A DNA stretch of 64,000 bases from an uncultured Opitutia bacterium (GTDB lineage Bacteria; Verrucomicrobiota; Verrucomicrobiia; Opitutales; Opitutaceae). The DNA lies in assembly GCA_903896015.1 (NCBI GenBank), contig CAITWF010000027.1:1-64000 (forward strand). Direction: 5' to 3'. The translations under genes were made by a program, and so were the position numbers. A model generated the notes under the pieces. That model was not told the DNA's origin and did no database searches. It saw nothing but the letters and a program-made list of their open reading frames with translations. The number at the start of each line of letters is the position of its first letter. Positions within the stretch are counted from its first letter, which is position 1. This document shows positions 32,460 to 41,768 of the stretch, piece after piece.

Positions 32460-33440
32460 ATGACGAAAATCCTCCTCACCACCACCTCGTTCCAAGACAC
32501 CCCGGGCGAGCACCACAAGCTCCTGGCCGATACCGGCTGGGATGTCATCACCGCCCGCGGCCCGCTCAACGAAGCCGATACGCTAGCGCTCGTCGGGGAT
32601 ATCGACGGCTACATCTGCGGCGACGATCTCATCACCCGCAAGGTCCTCGAAAAGGCCCTGCCGAAACTCAAAGTCATTTCCAAATACGGCATCGGAGTCG
32701 ACAAGATCGACGTCAAGTCCTGCACCGAGTTTGGCCTCCCGCTGCTCTTCACGCCGGGCGTGAACCACACCACGGTCGCTGAGCACACATTTCTCCTCCT
32801 CCTCGCGCTGGAGAAGAACCTCCTCTTCCACACAGACTCCACGCGCGCCAACGGCTGGAAACGCAAAACCGGCCACGAACTCCTCGAAAAAACGATTGGC
32901 ATCGTCGGCCTCGGCCGCATCGGCAAGGAAGTCGCCATCCGCGCCCGCGCCTTCGGCATGAACGTCATCGCCCATGATATTTACTGGGACGAAAAATTTG
33001 CCGCCGCGAACAACGTCAAGCGCGCCGCCAACCTCGACGAAATCTACGCCGCCTCCGACTACATCTCGCTCCACACCAACCTCACCCCCGAGACGCGTGA
33101 CATGATTAGCGCGAAGTCTTTCCCGAAAATGAAAAAGGGCGTGCTCATCCTCAACTGCGCCCGCGGGGAGATCGTCCACACGGCCGACATGGTGGCCGCA
33201 CTCAAGTCCGGCCAAGTCGGCGGCTACGGCACCGATGTGCTCGACTCCGAGCCGCCCACCCCCGACCACCCGCTGCTCAAGCTGCCAAACGTCGTCGTCA
33301 CGCCGCATGTCGGCTCGCGCACTTACGAGAGTGTTGTCCGTCAGGCAACCGCCGCCGTGAAAAATCTGATTCTCGCGATGCACGGCGAAAAGCCCCTCGC
33401 ACAGATCAATCCCGAAGTGCCGGTAAAAAAAGTCGTTTAA
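32460..33440 (+). CDS. D-isomer-specific 2-hydroxyacid dehydrogenase (SerA-like)
   Basis: A 326-residue NAD-dependent dehydrogenase. The Rossmann motif GLGRIG is at residues 150-155. The catalytic triad is visible: Arg235 (NCARGE), Glu264 (DSEPP) and His283 (TPHVG). It lacks the ACT/ASB regulatory domains of long SerA. It sits 23 bases ahead of an Ldh2-family gene on the same strand. The pair of opposite-specificity folds recalls the SlcC/ComC sulfolactate racemising pair, but this is only an analogy; phosphoglycerate or a sugar-acid keto compound are equally possible substrates. Confidence 0.92.
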   Translation: MTKILLTTTSFQDTPGEHHKLLADTGWDVITARGPLNEADTLALVGDIDGYICGDDLITRKVLEKALPKLKVISKYGIGVDKIDVKSCTEFGLPLLFTPGVNHTTVAEHTFLLLLALEKNLLFHTDSTRANGWKRKTGHELLEKTIGIVGLGRIGKEVAIRARAFGMNVIAHDIYWDEKFAAANNVKRAANLDEIYAASDYISLHTNLTPETRDMISAKSFPKMKKGVLILNCARGEIVHTADMVAALKSGQVGGYGTDVLDSEPPTPDHPLLKLPNVVVTPHVGSRTYESVVRQATAAVKNLILAMHGEKPLAQINPEVPVKKVV

Positions 33441-33463
33441 GCGCCCCCTAGAATTCCACGAAC

Positions 33464-34561
33464 ATGAGCGAAATCTTCTACGTCGTCCCCGAAGAACAAC
33501 ATAACGCCCTCGTCGAAGCCGCCTATAAAAAACGCGGTTATTCTTCGCAGGAAGCCGCCGCCGGCGCGCGTTTCTGCGCCGAGGCCACGCGCCACGGCAT
33601 CCGCACCCACAACGCCCTGAAAGCCCTCCACCTTGATCACCTCTTCGGCGCTGGCTCCGGCGGCTGCGTACCGAAGGCCAAGATCGAAAAGGTCAAGCTC
33701 CCCTATCGCGCCTCGCAGGTGTGGAACGCCAACAAGAAACTTGGACAGGCCACGGGCTACGCCGCGATCGAGCAGGCCATCAAGCTCGCCGACAAAAACG
33801 GCGTCGGCATGGTCTCCGTCGACAACGCCTTCCACTACCTCTGGGGCGGCGGCTACGTGATGGATGCCGCGAAGCGCGGCTACATCGCCTACACGAATTG
33901 CACCGCCGCGCTCGCGGAGGTCGTGCCGTTCGGCGGAAAATATCCCACGCTCGGCACCAACCCGCACTCGTGGGGCTTTCCCACCACCGAAGCGATCGGT
34001 TACCCGATCGTGATCGATTGGGCGACGTCCGTCGTCGCCATGGGCCGCGTGCAGCAACTCCTCCGCGAGGGAAAGCAGCTCCCGCCGAACGCCGCCGTCG
34101 ACATCAACGGCAACCCGACCACCGATCCGGCGCAGGCGAAATACCTCATCCCGTTCGGCGCGCACAAGGGCTACGGCCTCGCGCTCATGAACGAAATCAT
34201 CGGCGCGTTCATCGGCGGCTCGCTGCCCACGCTGCGCAACCGTTGGGACAAAGTCCCTGAGGGCGAGAAGGGCACCTGCGCGTTTTTCTTCCAAGTATGG
34301 AAGCCTGAGGCGATGAGCTCCGGTGCGTTCGCGAAAGGCCGCACTCAGTCCGAAAATGTTAAGGCCGTCATCGCCGACATCCTTGGTCACGGGAACGAGA
34401 ATTGCATGCTCCCCGGTCAACTCGAGGCGGCTGCTGCGGCCCTCTGCGCGAAAAACGGCGGCCTATTGTTCTCGGAAGCGGAAATCAACGCCTTCAACGA
34501 ACTCGCCACCGAGGCCCGCAAAAAGAAGTGGAATCTGACGGACTTCAAAGTCGCCGTGTGA
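33464..34561 (+). CDS. Ldh2/malate-lactate dehydrogenase family oxidoreductase
   Basis: A 365-residue NAD(P)-dependent oxidoreductase of the Ldh2/YlbC/YiaK fold, unrelated to the Rossmann-type lactate dehydrogenases. Family blocks: ATRHGIRTHN near residues 42-51, a DNAFHYLWGGGYVMDAAKRG region and the cofactor segment TLGTNPHSWGFPT, then FGAHKGYGLALMNEII. Family members reduce malate, sulfopyruvate, 2,3-diketogulonate or ureidoglycolate. The gene is followed by a strong terminator and is in one transcript with the upstream 2-hydroxyacid dehydrogenase. Confidence 0.9.
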   Translation: MSEIFYVVPEEQHNALVEAAYKKRGYSSQEAAAGARFCAEATRHGIRTHNALKALHLDHLFGAGSGGCVPKAKIEKVKLPYRASQVWNANKKLGQATGYAAIEQAIKLADKNGVGMVSVDNAFHYLWGGGYVMDAAKRGYIAYTNCTAALAEVVPFGGKYPTLGTNPHSWGFPTTEAIGYPIVIDWATSVVAMGRVQQLLREGKQLPPNAAVDINGNPTTDPAQAKYLIPFGAHKGYGLALMNEIIGAFIGGSLPTLRNRWDKVPEGEKGTCAFFFQVWKPEAMSSGAFAKGRTQSENVKAVIADILGHGNENCMLPGQLEAAAAALCAKNGGLLFSEAEINAFNELATEARKKKWNLTDFKVAV

Positions 34562-34590
34562 TTTCGGCTTCGGCCGGTTGCGCTCCCCAG

Positions 34591-34619
34591 CCCGCGGAAT
34601 TTTCCGCGGGTTTTTTTTT
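34591..34619 (+). terminator. Rho-independent terminator after Ldh2 gene
   Basis: CCCGCGGAA (34591-34599) pairs with TTCCGCGGG (34602-34610) and is followed by nine T. This is a textbook intrinsic terminator for the plus-strand dehydrogenase operon, 30 bases beyond its stop. It ends two bases before the stop of the convergent response-regulator gene. Confidence 0.92.
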
Positions 34620-34621
34620 GG

Positions 34622-35335
34622 TCAGGCGGATGCGGGCCGGAGCGCAAAACCGACACCCGAAATATTCTGGATCGAGAGCGCCTGCGTGCCGTCGTCGCCG
34701 AGCTTTTTTCGCAGCCGCCACAGGTGCGTGTCGAGGGTGTGCGAGTTTGCGTCGGACCCGCCCCAAACTTCCCCGAGGATCGTTGCCCGCGAAACCGGCA
34801 TCCCCTGCCCAGTGGACAAGAGCTGCAACAGTACAAACTCGGTGCGCGTCAGCTTGAGCGGGGCCCCGTCTCTCGTCGCCGTCTTGCGCCCCAAATCGAT
34901 CGTGGCGGCGCCAATCTGCAAAGGCGCCGCCTCGGGTGAGGCGGGCGGCGCGACGCGACGGAGCAGGGCCAGGACGCGTGCGAGCAGCTCGGGGCCGCTA
35001 AACGGCTTGACCAGATAGTCGTCGGCCCCGTGTTCAAGCCCGCGCACGCGCGAAGCCACATCGGCGACGCCCGTGAGCATGAGGATAGGCTGCTCGCAGC
35101 CGGCCTCGCGCAAAGCCTTCAGGGTGCTCCAACCGTCGAGCCGCTCCATGTTGACATCGAGCACGATCAGGGCCGGCCGGTCTTTTGCCCACCGCTCCAA
35201 CGCGTCGGCCCCGTCCGCGATCTCCACCGGCTCGTAGCCGGACTCCGTCACCAGTCGGCTCACCACGCTACGCAGCACGGCATCGTCATCGACGATCCAG
35301 ATTTTTTGCCCCGCTGGCTGAGCACGAGTAAACAT
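34622..35335 (-). CDS. OmpR-family response regulator
   Basis: A 237-residue two-component regulator. The receiver domain has the acid pair Asp16-17, phospho-acceptor Asp60 (LIVLDVNM), Thr88 and Lys110. A C-terminal winged-helix DNA-binding domain (about residues 140-232; KLTRTEFVLLQLL ... NSHTLDTHLWRLRKKLG) follows. No histidine kinase gene is adjacent, so it is an orphan. It lies head-to-head with the chemoreceptor gene, so it may control it. The start MFTRAQ was chosen from a much longer frame. Confidence 0.92.
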   Translation of the reverse strand: MFTRAQPAGQKIWIVDDDAVLRSVVSRLVTESGYEPVEIADGADALERWAKDRPALIVLDVNMERLDGWSTLKALREAGCEQPILMLTGVADVASRVRGLEHGADDYLVKPFSGPELLARVLALLRRVAPPASPEAAPLQIGAATIDLGRKTATRDGAPLKLTRTEFVLLQLLSTGQGMPVSRATILGEVWGGSDANSHTLDTHLWRLRKKLGDDGTQALSIQNISGVGFALRPASA

Positions 35336-35524
35336 CAGTGGGTGGCTTGGACGGGATTGGTTACAAAAGTGAGAAACATGTGAGTCAAGTCGAGCCCTCG
35401 CCGCACCGAATGAAGCCTTAGAGCGATTCCTCCGTGTTCTCAATGTGACCGGCCTTGGCGCCGGGGTCATGCGAATTCGGCGGGGCGCGTCCTCCTGTCT
35501 TATCCCACGCCCAACCTCTAACCC

Positions 35525-37441
35525 ATGAGTTCCCTCACGATCAGCCGAAAAATTGCCCTTGGCTTTGGCGCCTCGATTCTCATCACCGGCACGCTCGGCG
35601 GCTTCGCGGTCCTCGCGATGAAATCGGTCGCCTCGTCCTCCACGACCCTCGCCACGGAGTTCATTCCGGAGGTCGACGTCGCGGGCAACCTCCAAGCCAG
35701 CGTGTCGGCAGCCAATCTCGCCATCCGCAGCTACGGCTTCACCGCCGATCCGGCCTACCTCGCGGACGCCCGCGCGCAGCTCGTTCGCGTCCACGAAAGC
35801 GTGACGGCCGCGCAGGCGCTCTCCCGCTCGCATCCGAACCTCGTGCATCTACACGAAAATCTCACCCAGATCGAGGTCACCTTGCAGAGTTACGAGGAGG
35901 CGGTGAAAGCCACCGAGACGCGCAACGACAACATCACCGCCAGTCGCGCGAAACTCGATGTGACCGCCGCCAGCTTCATCACCGGAATCGATCAGCTGCT
36001 CGAAACCCAGCGCGCCCGCCTCCAAGCAGAAATCAAGTCTGGCACCGAGCCGGCCGCTCTCGCTGAGCGCGCGCGCAAGGTGTCTCTCGTGCAGGATATC
36101 CGCGGTCTCGGCAACTCCGCGCGTATCTCGGCTTTCAAGGCTCAAGCGTTGCGCGAAGCCGGGATTTTCGAGGATGGACTGAAACATTTTCAAACGATGG
36201 AAGCCGGCTTCACCGAGTTGCTCGGCGTACTAAAAGTCCCGAAGGACATCGAAGAACTTAATGCAGTCCGGACGTCTGCCGCCGCTTACCGGGACACAAT
36301 GCGGAGCGTTATGGCCGACACCGCCGCGCTCACCGAGATTAGCAAGACCCGCGCCGCCGCCGCCGCTCTGCTGCTTCAGCTTGCCGAAGACACGCAGACC
36401 ACCGGCCTCAAGCGCACCGTCGCCGCCGCCGACGCGTCCGTAAATCTCCTCTCCGCTTCTTCCCTGAAAATTGTCATCGGCGTCGGCATCGCCTTGCTCG
36501 TTGCCGGGGCTGTCGCGTTTCTGATCATTCGTGGCACGACCAAAGTTCTCACCACCGTGGCCGACTCGCTCAGCGAAACCTCGCTACAGGTGACCGCTGC
36601 CGCCGGTCAAGTCGCCGCCGCCAGCCAGACCCTCGCCGAAGGCTCCACGCAACAAGCCGCGAGCCTCGAGGAAACCAGCGCGTCACTTGAAGAAATGTCC
36701 TCGATGACGAAGCGTAATGCCGACAGCGCTCAGCAGGCGAAGGAACTCTCGCACCTCACGCGCGGCTCCGCCGACGCCGGCGCGACCCACATGCGCGACA
36801 TGCGCGAGGCCATGGACGCCATCAAAGCCTCCTCGGACGACATAGCCAAAATCATCAAAACGATCGACGAGATTGCCTTTCAAACCAACATCCTCGCGCT
36901 CAACGCTGCCGTCGAAGCCGCGCGCGCTGGCGAGGCCGGGATGGGCTTCGCCGTCGTTGCCGAGGAGGTGCGCGCGCTCGCTCAACGCTCCGCTCAATCC
37001 GCGAAGGAAACCGCCACCAAGATCGAAGACGCCATCAGCAAGAGCGAGCACGGCGTCGTCATCTCCGGCAAAGTGGCCGCTTCGCTCGCCGACATCGTCG
37101 AAAAAGCGCGACGGATGGACTCGCTTGTGGCCGAAATCGCCAACGCCTCCGCCGAACAAAGCCAAGGCATTCATCAGGTGAACACCGCCGTGTCCCAAAT
37201 GGACAAGGTCACCCAGTCCAACGCCAGCGGCGCTGAAGAGAGCGCCGCCGCCGCCGAGGAACTGAACGCCCAGGCCGCCGCAATGCAGCAATCCGTCACT
37301 GATCTTCGCCGGCTCATCACGTCCACCGGCGAAAATGCGCCGGTGTCCAGCACAATTCCGACCCGCTCGATCACCATGCCGCTCGCCCCGCACCGAAAAC
37401 CGGAACCGGCCTTCGCTGACGCCGCTACGTTCGAGAACTGA
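35525..37441 (+). CDS. Methyl-accepting chemotaxis protein
   Basis: A 638-residue chemoreceptor. Transmembrane helix 1 lies near residues 12-32 and helix 2 near 317-337; between them is a helical periplasmic ligand domain of about 285 residues. There is only a short linker with no clear HAMP domain before the signalling region. The hairpin tip shows [19 protein letters not shown] (about 450-470), which contacts CheA/CheW. The methylation helices carry many Gln/Glu/Ala pairs. No che genes are in the window, so it must feed a remote array. Confidence 0.95.
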   Translation: MSSLTISRKIALGFGASILITGTLGGFAVLAMKSVASSSTTLATEFIPEVDVAGNLQASVSAANLAIRSYGFTADPAYLADARAQLVRVHESVTAAQALSRSHPNLVHLHENLTQIEVTLQSYEEAVKATETRNDNITASRAKLDVTAASFITGIDQLLETQRARLQAEIKSGTEPAALAERARKVSLVQDIRGLGNSARISAFKAQALREAGIFEDGLKHFQTMEAGFTELLGVLKVPKDIEELNAVRTSAAAYRDTMRSVMADTAALTEISKTRAAAAALLLQLAEDTQTTGLKRTVAAADASVNLLSASSLKIVIGVGIALLVAGAVAFLIIRGTTKVLTTVADSLSETSLQVTAAAGQVAAASQTLAEGSTQQAASLEETSASLEEMSSMTKRNADSAQQAKELSHLTRGSADAGATHMRDMREAMDAIKASSDDIAKIIKTIDEIAFQTNILALNAAVEAARAGEAGMGFAVVAEEVRALAQRSAQSAKETATKIEDAISKSEHGVVISGKVAASLADIVEKARRMDSLVAEIANASAEQSQGIHQVNTAVSQMDKVTQSNASGAEESAAAAEELNAQAAAMQQSVTDLRRLITSTGENAPVSSTIPTRSITMPLAPHRKPEPAFADAATFEN

Positions 37442-37541
37442 TCGCCGTTCGTGGCGTTTGCTGCGCTTTTTTTGCGCTGACGAAACGCAGGGTTGACGCT
37501 CCCGCCGGGATGTCATCGGTTGCACCTCCTCTCTCGCAACC

Positions 37542-38636
37542 ATGAGCCTCCAAATCAAACCCGCCAACACCTGCGCCTTCGATCAAATCTCCCTCGGCGA
37601 AGTCATGCTTCGCCTCGACCCCGGTGAGGGTCGCATCCGCACCGCCCGCAATTTCCAAGTTTGGGAAGGCGGCGGCGAATACAACACGTCGCGCGGCCTT
37701 CGCAAAGCCTTTGGCCTGAAGACCGCCGTCGTCACGGCATTCGTCGACAATGAGGTCGGCCACCTCGTTGAGGACTTCATCATGCAGGGCGGCGTCGCCA
37801 CCGACTTCATCAAATGGCGCGAAGACGACGGTATCGGCCGCACCGTCCGCAACGGCCTCAACTTCACCGAGCGCGGCTTCGGCATCCGCGGCGCCGTCGG
37901 CAATCCCGATCGCGGCAACACCGCCGCCTCGCAGCTTAAGCCCGGCGACATCGACTGGGATCACATCTTCGGCAAACTCGGCGTCCGCTGGTTCCACACC
38001 GGCGGCATCTTCGCCGCACTCTCCGCGACGACCGCGGAGTTGACCGTCGAGGCCGTGAAGGCCGCGAATAAACACGGCACGATCGTCAGCTATGATCTCA
38101 ACTACCGTCCCTCGCTCTGGAAGACCATCGGCGGCCTCAAGAAGGCGCAAGAGGTCAACCGCGAGATCGCCAAATACGTCGACATCATGATCGGCAACGA
38201 GGAGGACTTCACCGCCTCCCTCGGCTTCGCCGTCAAGGGCGCCGAGGACCTCAAGCACATCGAGACCGACGCGTTCAAGGCGATGATCGAGACGGCCGTG
38301 AAGGAATTCAAAAACTTCAAGGTCGCCGCGACCACGCTGCGCCACGTCCACACCGCCACGGTGAACGACTGGAGCGCGATCCTCTGGCACGACGGAAAGT
38401 TTCACGAGAGCAAGAAGTATCCCCGCCTTGAGATCCTCGATCGCGTCGGCGGCGGCGACTCGTTCGCATCGGGCCTGCAGTTCGGTTTCCTTGAGTTCAA
38501 CGACGCCCAGAAGGCGGTCGAGTATGGCGCCGCCCACGGCGCTCTTGCCTCGACGACTCCCGGCGACACATCGATGGCCACCCGCAAGGAAGTCGAAAAG
38601 ACGATCGGCGGCGGCGGAGCCCGCGTCGTGCGCTGA
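37542..38636 (+). CDS. kdgK: PfkB-family sugar kinase, probably 2-keto-3-deoxygluconate kinase
   Basis: A 364-residue ribokinase-fold kinase. PfkB signatures: GGGEYNTSRGLRKAFG near residues 44-59 (substrate side) and DRVGGGDSFASGLQFG near 299-314 with the catalytic Asp. The middle SYDLNYRPSLW block is that of KdgK. It would phosphorylate 2-keto-3-deoxygluconate in uronate (pectin or alginate) breakdown. It stands alone between the chemoreceptor gene and a terminator; no kdgA aldolase is adjacent, so the substrate is less certain than the fold. Confidence 0.85.
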   Translation: MSLQIKPANTCAFDQISLGEVMLRLDPGEGRIRTARNFQVWEGGGEYNTSRGLRKAFGLKTAVVTAFVDNEVGHLVEDFIMQGGVATDFIKWREDDGIGRTVRNGLNFTERGFGIRGAVGNPDRGNTAASQLKPGDIDWDHIFGKLGVRWFHTGGIFAALSATTAELTVEAVKAANKHGTIVSYDLNYRPSLWKTIGGLKKAQEVNREIAKYVDIMIGNEEDFTASLGFAVKGAEDLKHIETDAFKAMIETAVKEFKNFKVAATTLRHVHTATVNDWSAILWHDGKFHESKKYPRLEILDRVGGGDSFASGLQFGFLEFNDAQKAVEYGAAHGALASTTPGDTSMATRKEVEKTIGGGGARVVR

Positions 38637-38663
38637 CGCGAAGCCGCTCTTTTTTAAATCGCA

Positions 38664-38692
38664 AAGCCCGGACTCAGGTCCGGGCTTTTTTT
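38664..38692 (+). terminator. Intrinsic terminator after PfkB kinase, overlapping the end of the opposing gene
   Basis: AAGCCCGGAC (38664-38673) and GTCCGGGCTT (38678-38687) form a 10-pair stem with loop TCAG, followed by T residues. It ends the plus-strand kinase transcript. The loop bases 38674-38676 are the complement of the TGA stop of the convergent 38674-39207 gene, so this hairpin is shared with coding sequence. Confidence 0.88.
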
Positions 38693-39207
38693 ATAGCCTC
38701 CTGCCAGAGTTCGACTTCGCCCGAGTGCCCGTGCGCGCGGAGGGCCGCGGTGATTTCGTCGGACGTCGGCTCCGCGATTCGGTGTCGCGGATCGCCGGGC
38801 AAATCGGGCGCCACCACGCGCACTAGCGCCCAGCACGCCCACGCGCGGGCCACGCGTTGCGCTCGGCGCGGCTCGTTCATCCGACCGGCGTAATGTTGAA
38901 AATGCACCCGCGGGTTGCCGATAAAAACATCCGCCGGCGTGCCCGCGATCAGCCACGCCATCGCGGCATACGGCAACGGCCACGCCCGCAACACCGGCTC
39001 GTCGCCGCGCAAATCTGCACCCAGCGCCCGATCCAGGCACAGAAGCGAGCGAGCCGCGAAGCCGCGCTGCCAGAGCGCATGGCCGTATTCGAGGCAGGCG
39101 AGGTAAAAGTCCGCCCCGCGGTCCGCGTCGCGATGCGCATGCAGCGAACGCCAGTCGAGGCCGGCGCGGGGCGCGGGCAGATGCGGACAAGGCGGGAGCG
39201 CGGGCAT
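38674..39207 (-). CDS. Conserved protein of unknown function
   Basis: A 177-residue soluble protein, rich in Trp, His and Arg, with features such as AMAWLIAGTPADVFIGNPR and VHFQHYAGRMNEPRRAQRVARAWACW. It has no signal peptide or recognised domain. The codon pattern fits a real gene: the GC content of third positions is high and the alternatives in this region are shorter. It converges on the kdgK-like gene, and its stop codon lies in the loop of their shared terminator. Confidence 0.65.
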   Translation of the reverse strand: MPALPPCPHLPAPRAGLDWRSLHAHRDADRGADFYLACLEYGHALWQRGFAARSLLCLDRALGADLRGDEPVLRAWPLPYAAMAWLIAGTPADVFIGNPRVHFQHYAGRMNEPRRAQRVARAWACWALVRVVAPDLPGDPRHRIAEPTSDEITAALRAHGHSGEVELWQEAIKKART

Positions 39208-39298
39208 GGCGGTTCGTGGCGGCGGACGCGCGAAACGTCAATCGCGAGGCGCGAGTCTTCGCTTGGCGGCGCGGCGGGTTTCAGTGAAAACGATTTGA

Positions 39299-39982
39299 TT
39301 GAACGATTCCGCACCACCTTCCCCCGCTCCGACCGCCTCCACGGATGTGCATAAAATTTTTGGCTGGCGGCGCGCGGCCCTTTGGCCGTTCGGCGTTTTA
39401 CTCCGGCTCTGGGGTCGCACGCTACGCTTCGATCTCACACCGCAGGATCTCGCGAACTATACGAAGAACGACAAACCCGTCGCGATCATCCTGTGGCACA
39501 ACCGGCTTTTTCTCGCGGCGGAGATCGTACGGCGATTTCGCCAGGGCCGGCCAGCCTATGCACTGGTCAGTGCGAGTCAGGACGGTGCGTGGCTCACGGC
39601 CTTTTTCTCCCTCGCCGGGTTGGGCACCGTGCGCGGATCAAGCAGCCGGCTGGGGCGCGAGGCGGCCAGCGCGCTCGTAGACGTGCTGCGCGACGGCTAC
39701 GACGTCGGCATCACGCCTGACGGCCCGCGCGGCCCGTGCTACGATTTAAAGCCCGGCGCGGTGATCGTGCCGCGGCGCACGCGCGCACCCGTGCTCCTCA
39801 TCGGCGCTGAATTCCAGTCGGCTTGGCGGCTAAAGAGCTGGGACCGGTTTTATGTGCCAAAACCGTTTTCGCGCGTGCGTATGCGCTGCGAGATGCTCAC
39901 GTCCGAGCAACTCGCCGATCGCGACGCAGGCCTGGCGTTGATGCGCGAACGGTTGCTCGCGATTAACCCCGACCGCGATTGA
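39299..39982 (+). CDS. DUF374 lysophospholipid acyltransferase-like protein
   Basis: A 227-residue membrane-associated protein of the DUF374 branch of acyltransferases. The HxxxxD-like site is in IILWHNRLFLA, followed by SASQDGAWLTAFF, VRGSSSRLG and ITPDGPRGP, the conserved DUF374 blocks. The family acts in lipid A or phospholipid acylation. TTG at 39299 is taken as start; GTG near 39346 is an alternative, and no ATG fits. Confidence 0.85.
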   Translation: MNDSAPPSPAPTASTDVHKIFGWRRAALWPFGVLLRLWGRTLRFDLTPQDLANYTKNDKPVAIILWHNRLFLAAEIVRRFRQGRPAYALVSASQDGAWLTAFFSLAGLGTVRGSSSRLGREAASALVDVLRDGYDVGITPDGPRGPCYDLKPGAVIVPRRTRAPVLLIGAEFQSAWRLKSWDRFYVPKPFSRVRMRCEMLTSEQLADRDAGLALMRERLLAINPDRD

Positions 39983-40000
39983 ACTGGCCTTCTCCAACGA

Positions 40001-40402
40001 TCAGAACGTCGGGGTCAGCGTCACTTTCGCGCCCGGCGCGGCGGTGTAGTCCTCGCCCGCGCTCCACGAGAGATCGTTAACGAGAAACTTGAAGAGGACC
40101 GGCCGCGCCGACTCGGGCAGCGTGATTTGCCACCGGTCGTCAGCGACGCAGTTCATCAGGGCGCCACGATCCCAGCTCAGGCCAGGGCCCTGGCCGCGAA
40201 TGTAGAGCGCGTTGCCGAAGCCAATGTCGATTTGAGCGGTGATCGTCGTCGCCACGGCGCTCGCGGCGACCGCCTTGACGGACGTCTTCTTGAGCATGGG
40301 CTTCGCCGGTTTCACCACAACGGGTGCGGGCGCGGGTGCTGGTTTTTTCGCTGGGGCAGGCGAAACGGTTTTCTTGGACGTGGACTTTTTCATGGCGGAC
40401 AT
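40001..40402 (-). CDS. Small protein with Lys/Ala/Pro-rich tail and CBM20/48-like domain
   Basis: A 133-residue protein in two parts. Residues 1-45 are basic and rich in Lys, Ala and Pro (KKPAPAPAPVVVKPAKP), resembling histone-H1-like tails. Residues ~53-133 form a compact beta domain (ALYIRGQGPGLSWDRG ... FKFLVNDLSWSAGEDY) that recalls starch/glycogen-binding CBM20/48 modules. No signal peptide is present, so it is likely cytoplasmic. A glycogen or nucleic-acid link is possible but not shown. ATG 40402 or 40393 could be the start. Confidence 0.7.
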   Translation of the reverse strand: MSAMKKSTSKKTVSPAPAKKPAPAPAPVVVKPAKPMLKKTSVKAVAASAVATTITAQIDIGFGNALYIRGQGPGLSWDRGALMNCVADDRWQITLPESARPVLFKFLVNDLSWSAGEDYTAAPGAKVTLTPTF

Positions 40403-40582
40403 AGTTTGTGTAAAACAGGAGTCGTTAAAATACCCCCAATCGAAGACTAACTTAGCAAATGGGGGGCCAATCCGCCAGAGCCGAGTTACCGAATCTCCGC
40501 AATCGTCACGTTGTGAACGAAGACCCGCTGCCGCAGCAGGTTGTGCGGCTAACGCCGCGCCTTTTCGCCTGTCGGCGCAAAT

Positions 40583-40658
40583 TGGTGGACCAGATCGGGA
40601 TCAAACCGACGACCTCGTCGTTGCGAACGACGCGCTCTATCAACTGAGCTACTGGCCC
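40583..40658 (-). tRNA. tRNA-Ala(CGC)
   Basis: A 76-base cloverleaf including encoded CCA. The acceptor stem carries the G3-U70 pair that defines tRNA-Ala. The anticodon loop TTCGCAA gives anticodon CGC, reading GCG. D-arm and T-arm pair well. It stands alone upstream of the 40001-40402 gene and downstream of the PIN-TRAM gene. Confidence 0.95.
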
Positions 40659-40738
40659 GTGTGGAACGTGACGTAGTGCGAAATCGTCGCGCCCAAGTAA
40701 ACAAAAATTTTTTGCGAGTTTCCGCCGCACTCGATCAC

Positions 40739-41746
40739 TCACTCGGCGTCCGCCACCCGGCGCGCAAAAATCATCTTTCCACCGGCCGTCGGCAGCACGC
40801 TTACAATCTCAGCCTGCACGCGCCGGCCCACGTGGTGACGCGAATCGCCCACCACCACCATCGAGCCGTCCTCGGTGAAGCCGACTGCCTGTCCCTCCTC
40901 CTTGCCCTGCTTCACGAGATCGATTTCGAGGCGCTCGCCGATCATCAACTCGGGGCGGAGCGACTTCGCGAGTGTGTTGAGGTTGAGCCACTGCACGCCC
41001 TGAAACTCGGCCATCTTCGCGAGATTGTAGTCGGTCGTGAGGAGCTTGGCGCCCATCGACTGGGCGAGGAAGACGAGTTTTGCGTCCACATCGTCGCGGC
41101 GGGCGACTTCGCTCTCCGTGATGCGGATGTCGAGATTCTTAATTTTGCGCAGTTCGTTGAGCACTTCGAGCCCGCGCCGGCCGCGGGCCTGCTTGTGCGG
41201 ATCAGCCGAGTCGGCGATCGCACTCAGTTCGTTGAGCACGAACCGTGGGATCACGAGCGCCGCACTGAGAAAGCCCGACTCGCACACCCGGGAGATGCGG
41301 CCATCAATCAGCACACTCGTGTCGACGACGACCAGCGGCACGTCGACCTCGTGGGAAATGAACCGCATGTAAGGAATAACGAGGTTGAACTCATCCTTGC
41401 CGCGCAGCGCGATCACCGTCGCGAGATACGGGCAGATCAAAAACAGGGCCAAGCGCACGAGGTAAATGATGGCCGGATCGCCTTGCTCCAGCAGCGGCGA
41501 CGTGCCGACGAGGTGCGCGATCAGCACGCCTACGCCGATCCCAAACGTCAGCGCCGACAGCCCGCGCAGCGAAAAACCCTTCAGCATCACGTCCACCAGC
41601 ACCACCAGTGTGCCGATGCAAAAGCCGACCACCACCGCCCGGACGCGAAAATGATCCCAGTCGCTGATCGCGTAGCAAACGAGCCAGCCCGCCGCCGCGC
41701 ACAGCGCGATGAAGACGATTCGGATGGGCAGAAGAGTTTTGTTCAT
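40739..41746 (-). CDS. PIN-TRAM domain membrane protein (YacL-like)
   Basis: A 335-residue protein with four N-terminal transmembrane helices (residues ~7-115), a PIN nuclease domain with acidic residues Asp142 and Asp148 (VVVDTSVLIDGR), and a C-terminal TRAM RNA-binding domain (EGQAVGFTEDGSMVVVGDS). The layout is that of Bacillus YacL and its homologues, thought to act as membrane-bound RNases. A 38-residue membrane peptide gene lies 22 bases upstream on the same strand. Confidence 0.92.
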   Translation of the reverse strand: MNKTLLPIRIVFIALCAAAGWLVCYAISDWDHFRVRAVVVGFCIGTLVVLVDVMLKGFSLRGLSALTFGIGVGVLIAHLVGTSPLLEQGDPAIIYLVRLALFLICPYLATVIALRGKDEFNLVIPYMRFISHEVDVPLVVVDTSVLIDGRISRVCESGFLSAALVIPRFVLNELSAIADSADPHKQARGRRGLEVLNELRKIKNLDIRITESEVARRDDVDAKLVFLAQSMGAKLLTTDYNLAKMAEFQGVQWLNLNTLAKSLRPELMIGERLEIDLVKQGKEEGQAVGFTEDGSMVVVGDSRHHVGRRVQAEIVSVLPTAGGKMIFARRVADAE

Positions 41747-41768
41747 GCGCCAGAATTCACCCCGCCGA

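Noticed and set aside
37456-37484. GCGC-T7-GCGC hairpin before the PfkB kinase gene
   Set aside because: Only a four-pair stem, not placed as a terminator or attenuator; probably chance.
40430-40468. CCCCC ... GGGGG inverted repeat upstream of the CBM-like gene
   Set aside because: Only five or six pairs with a long loop; too weak to call a regulatory structure.
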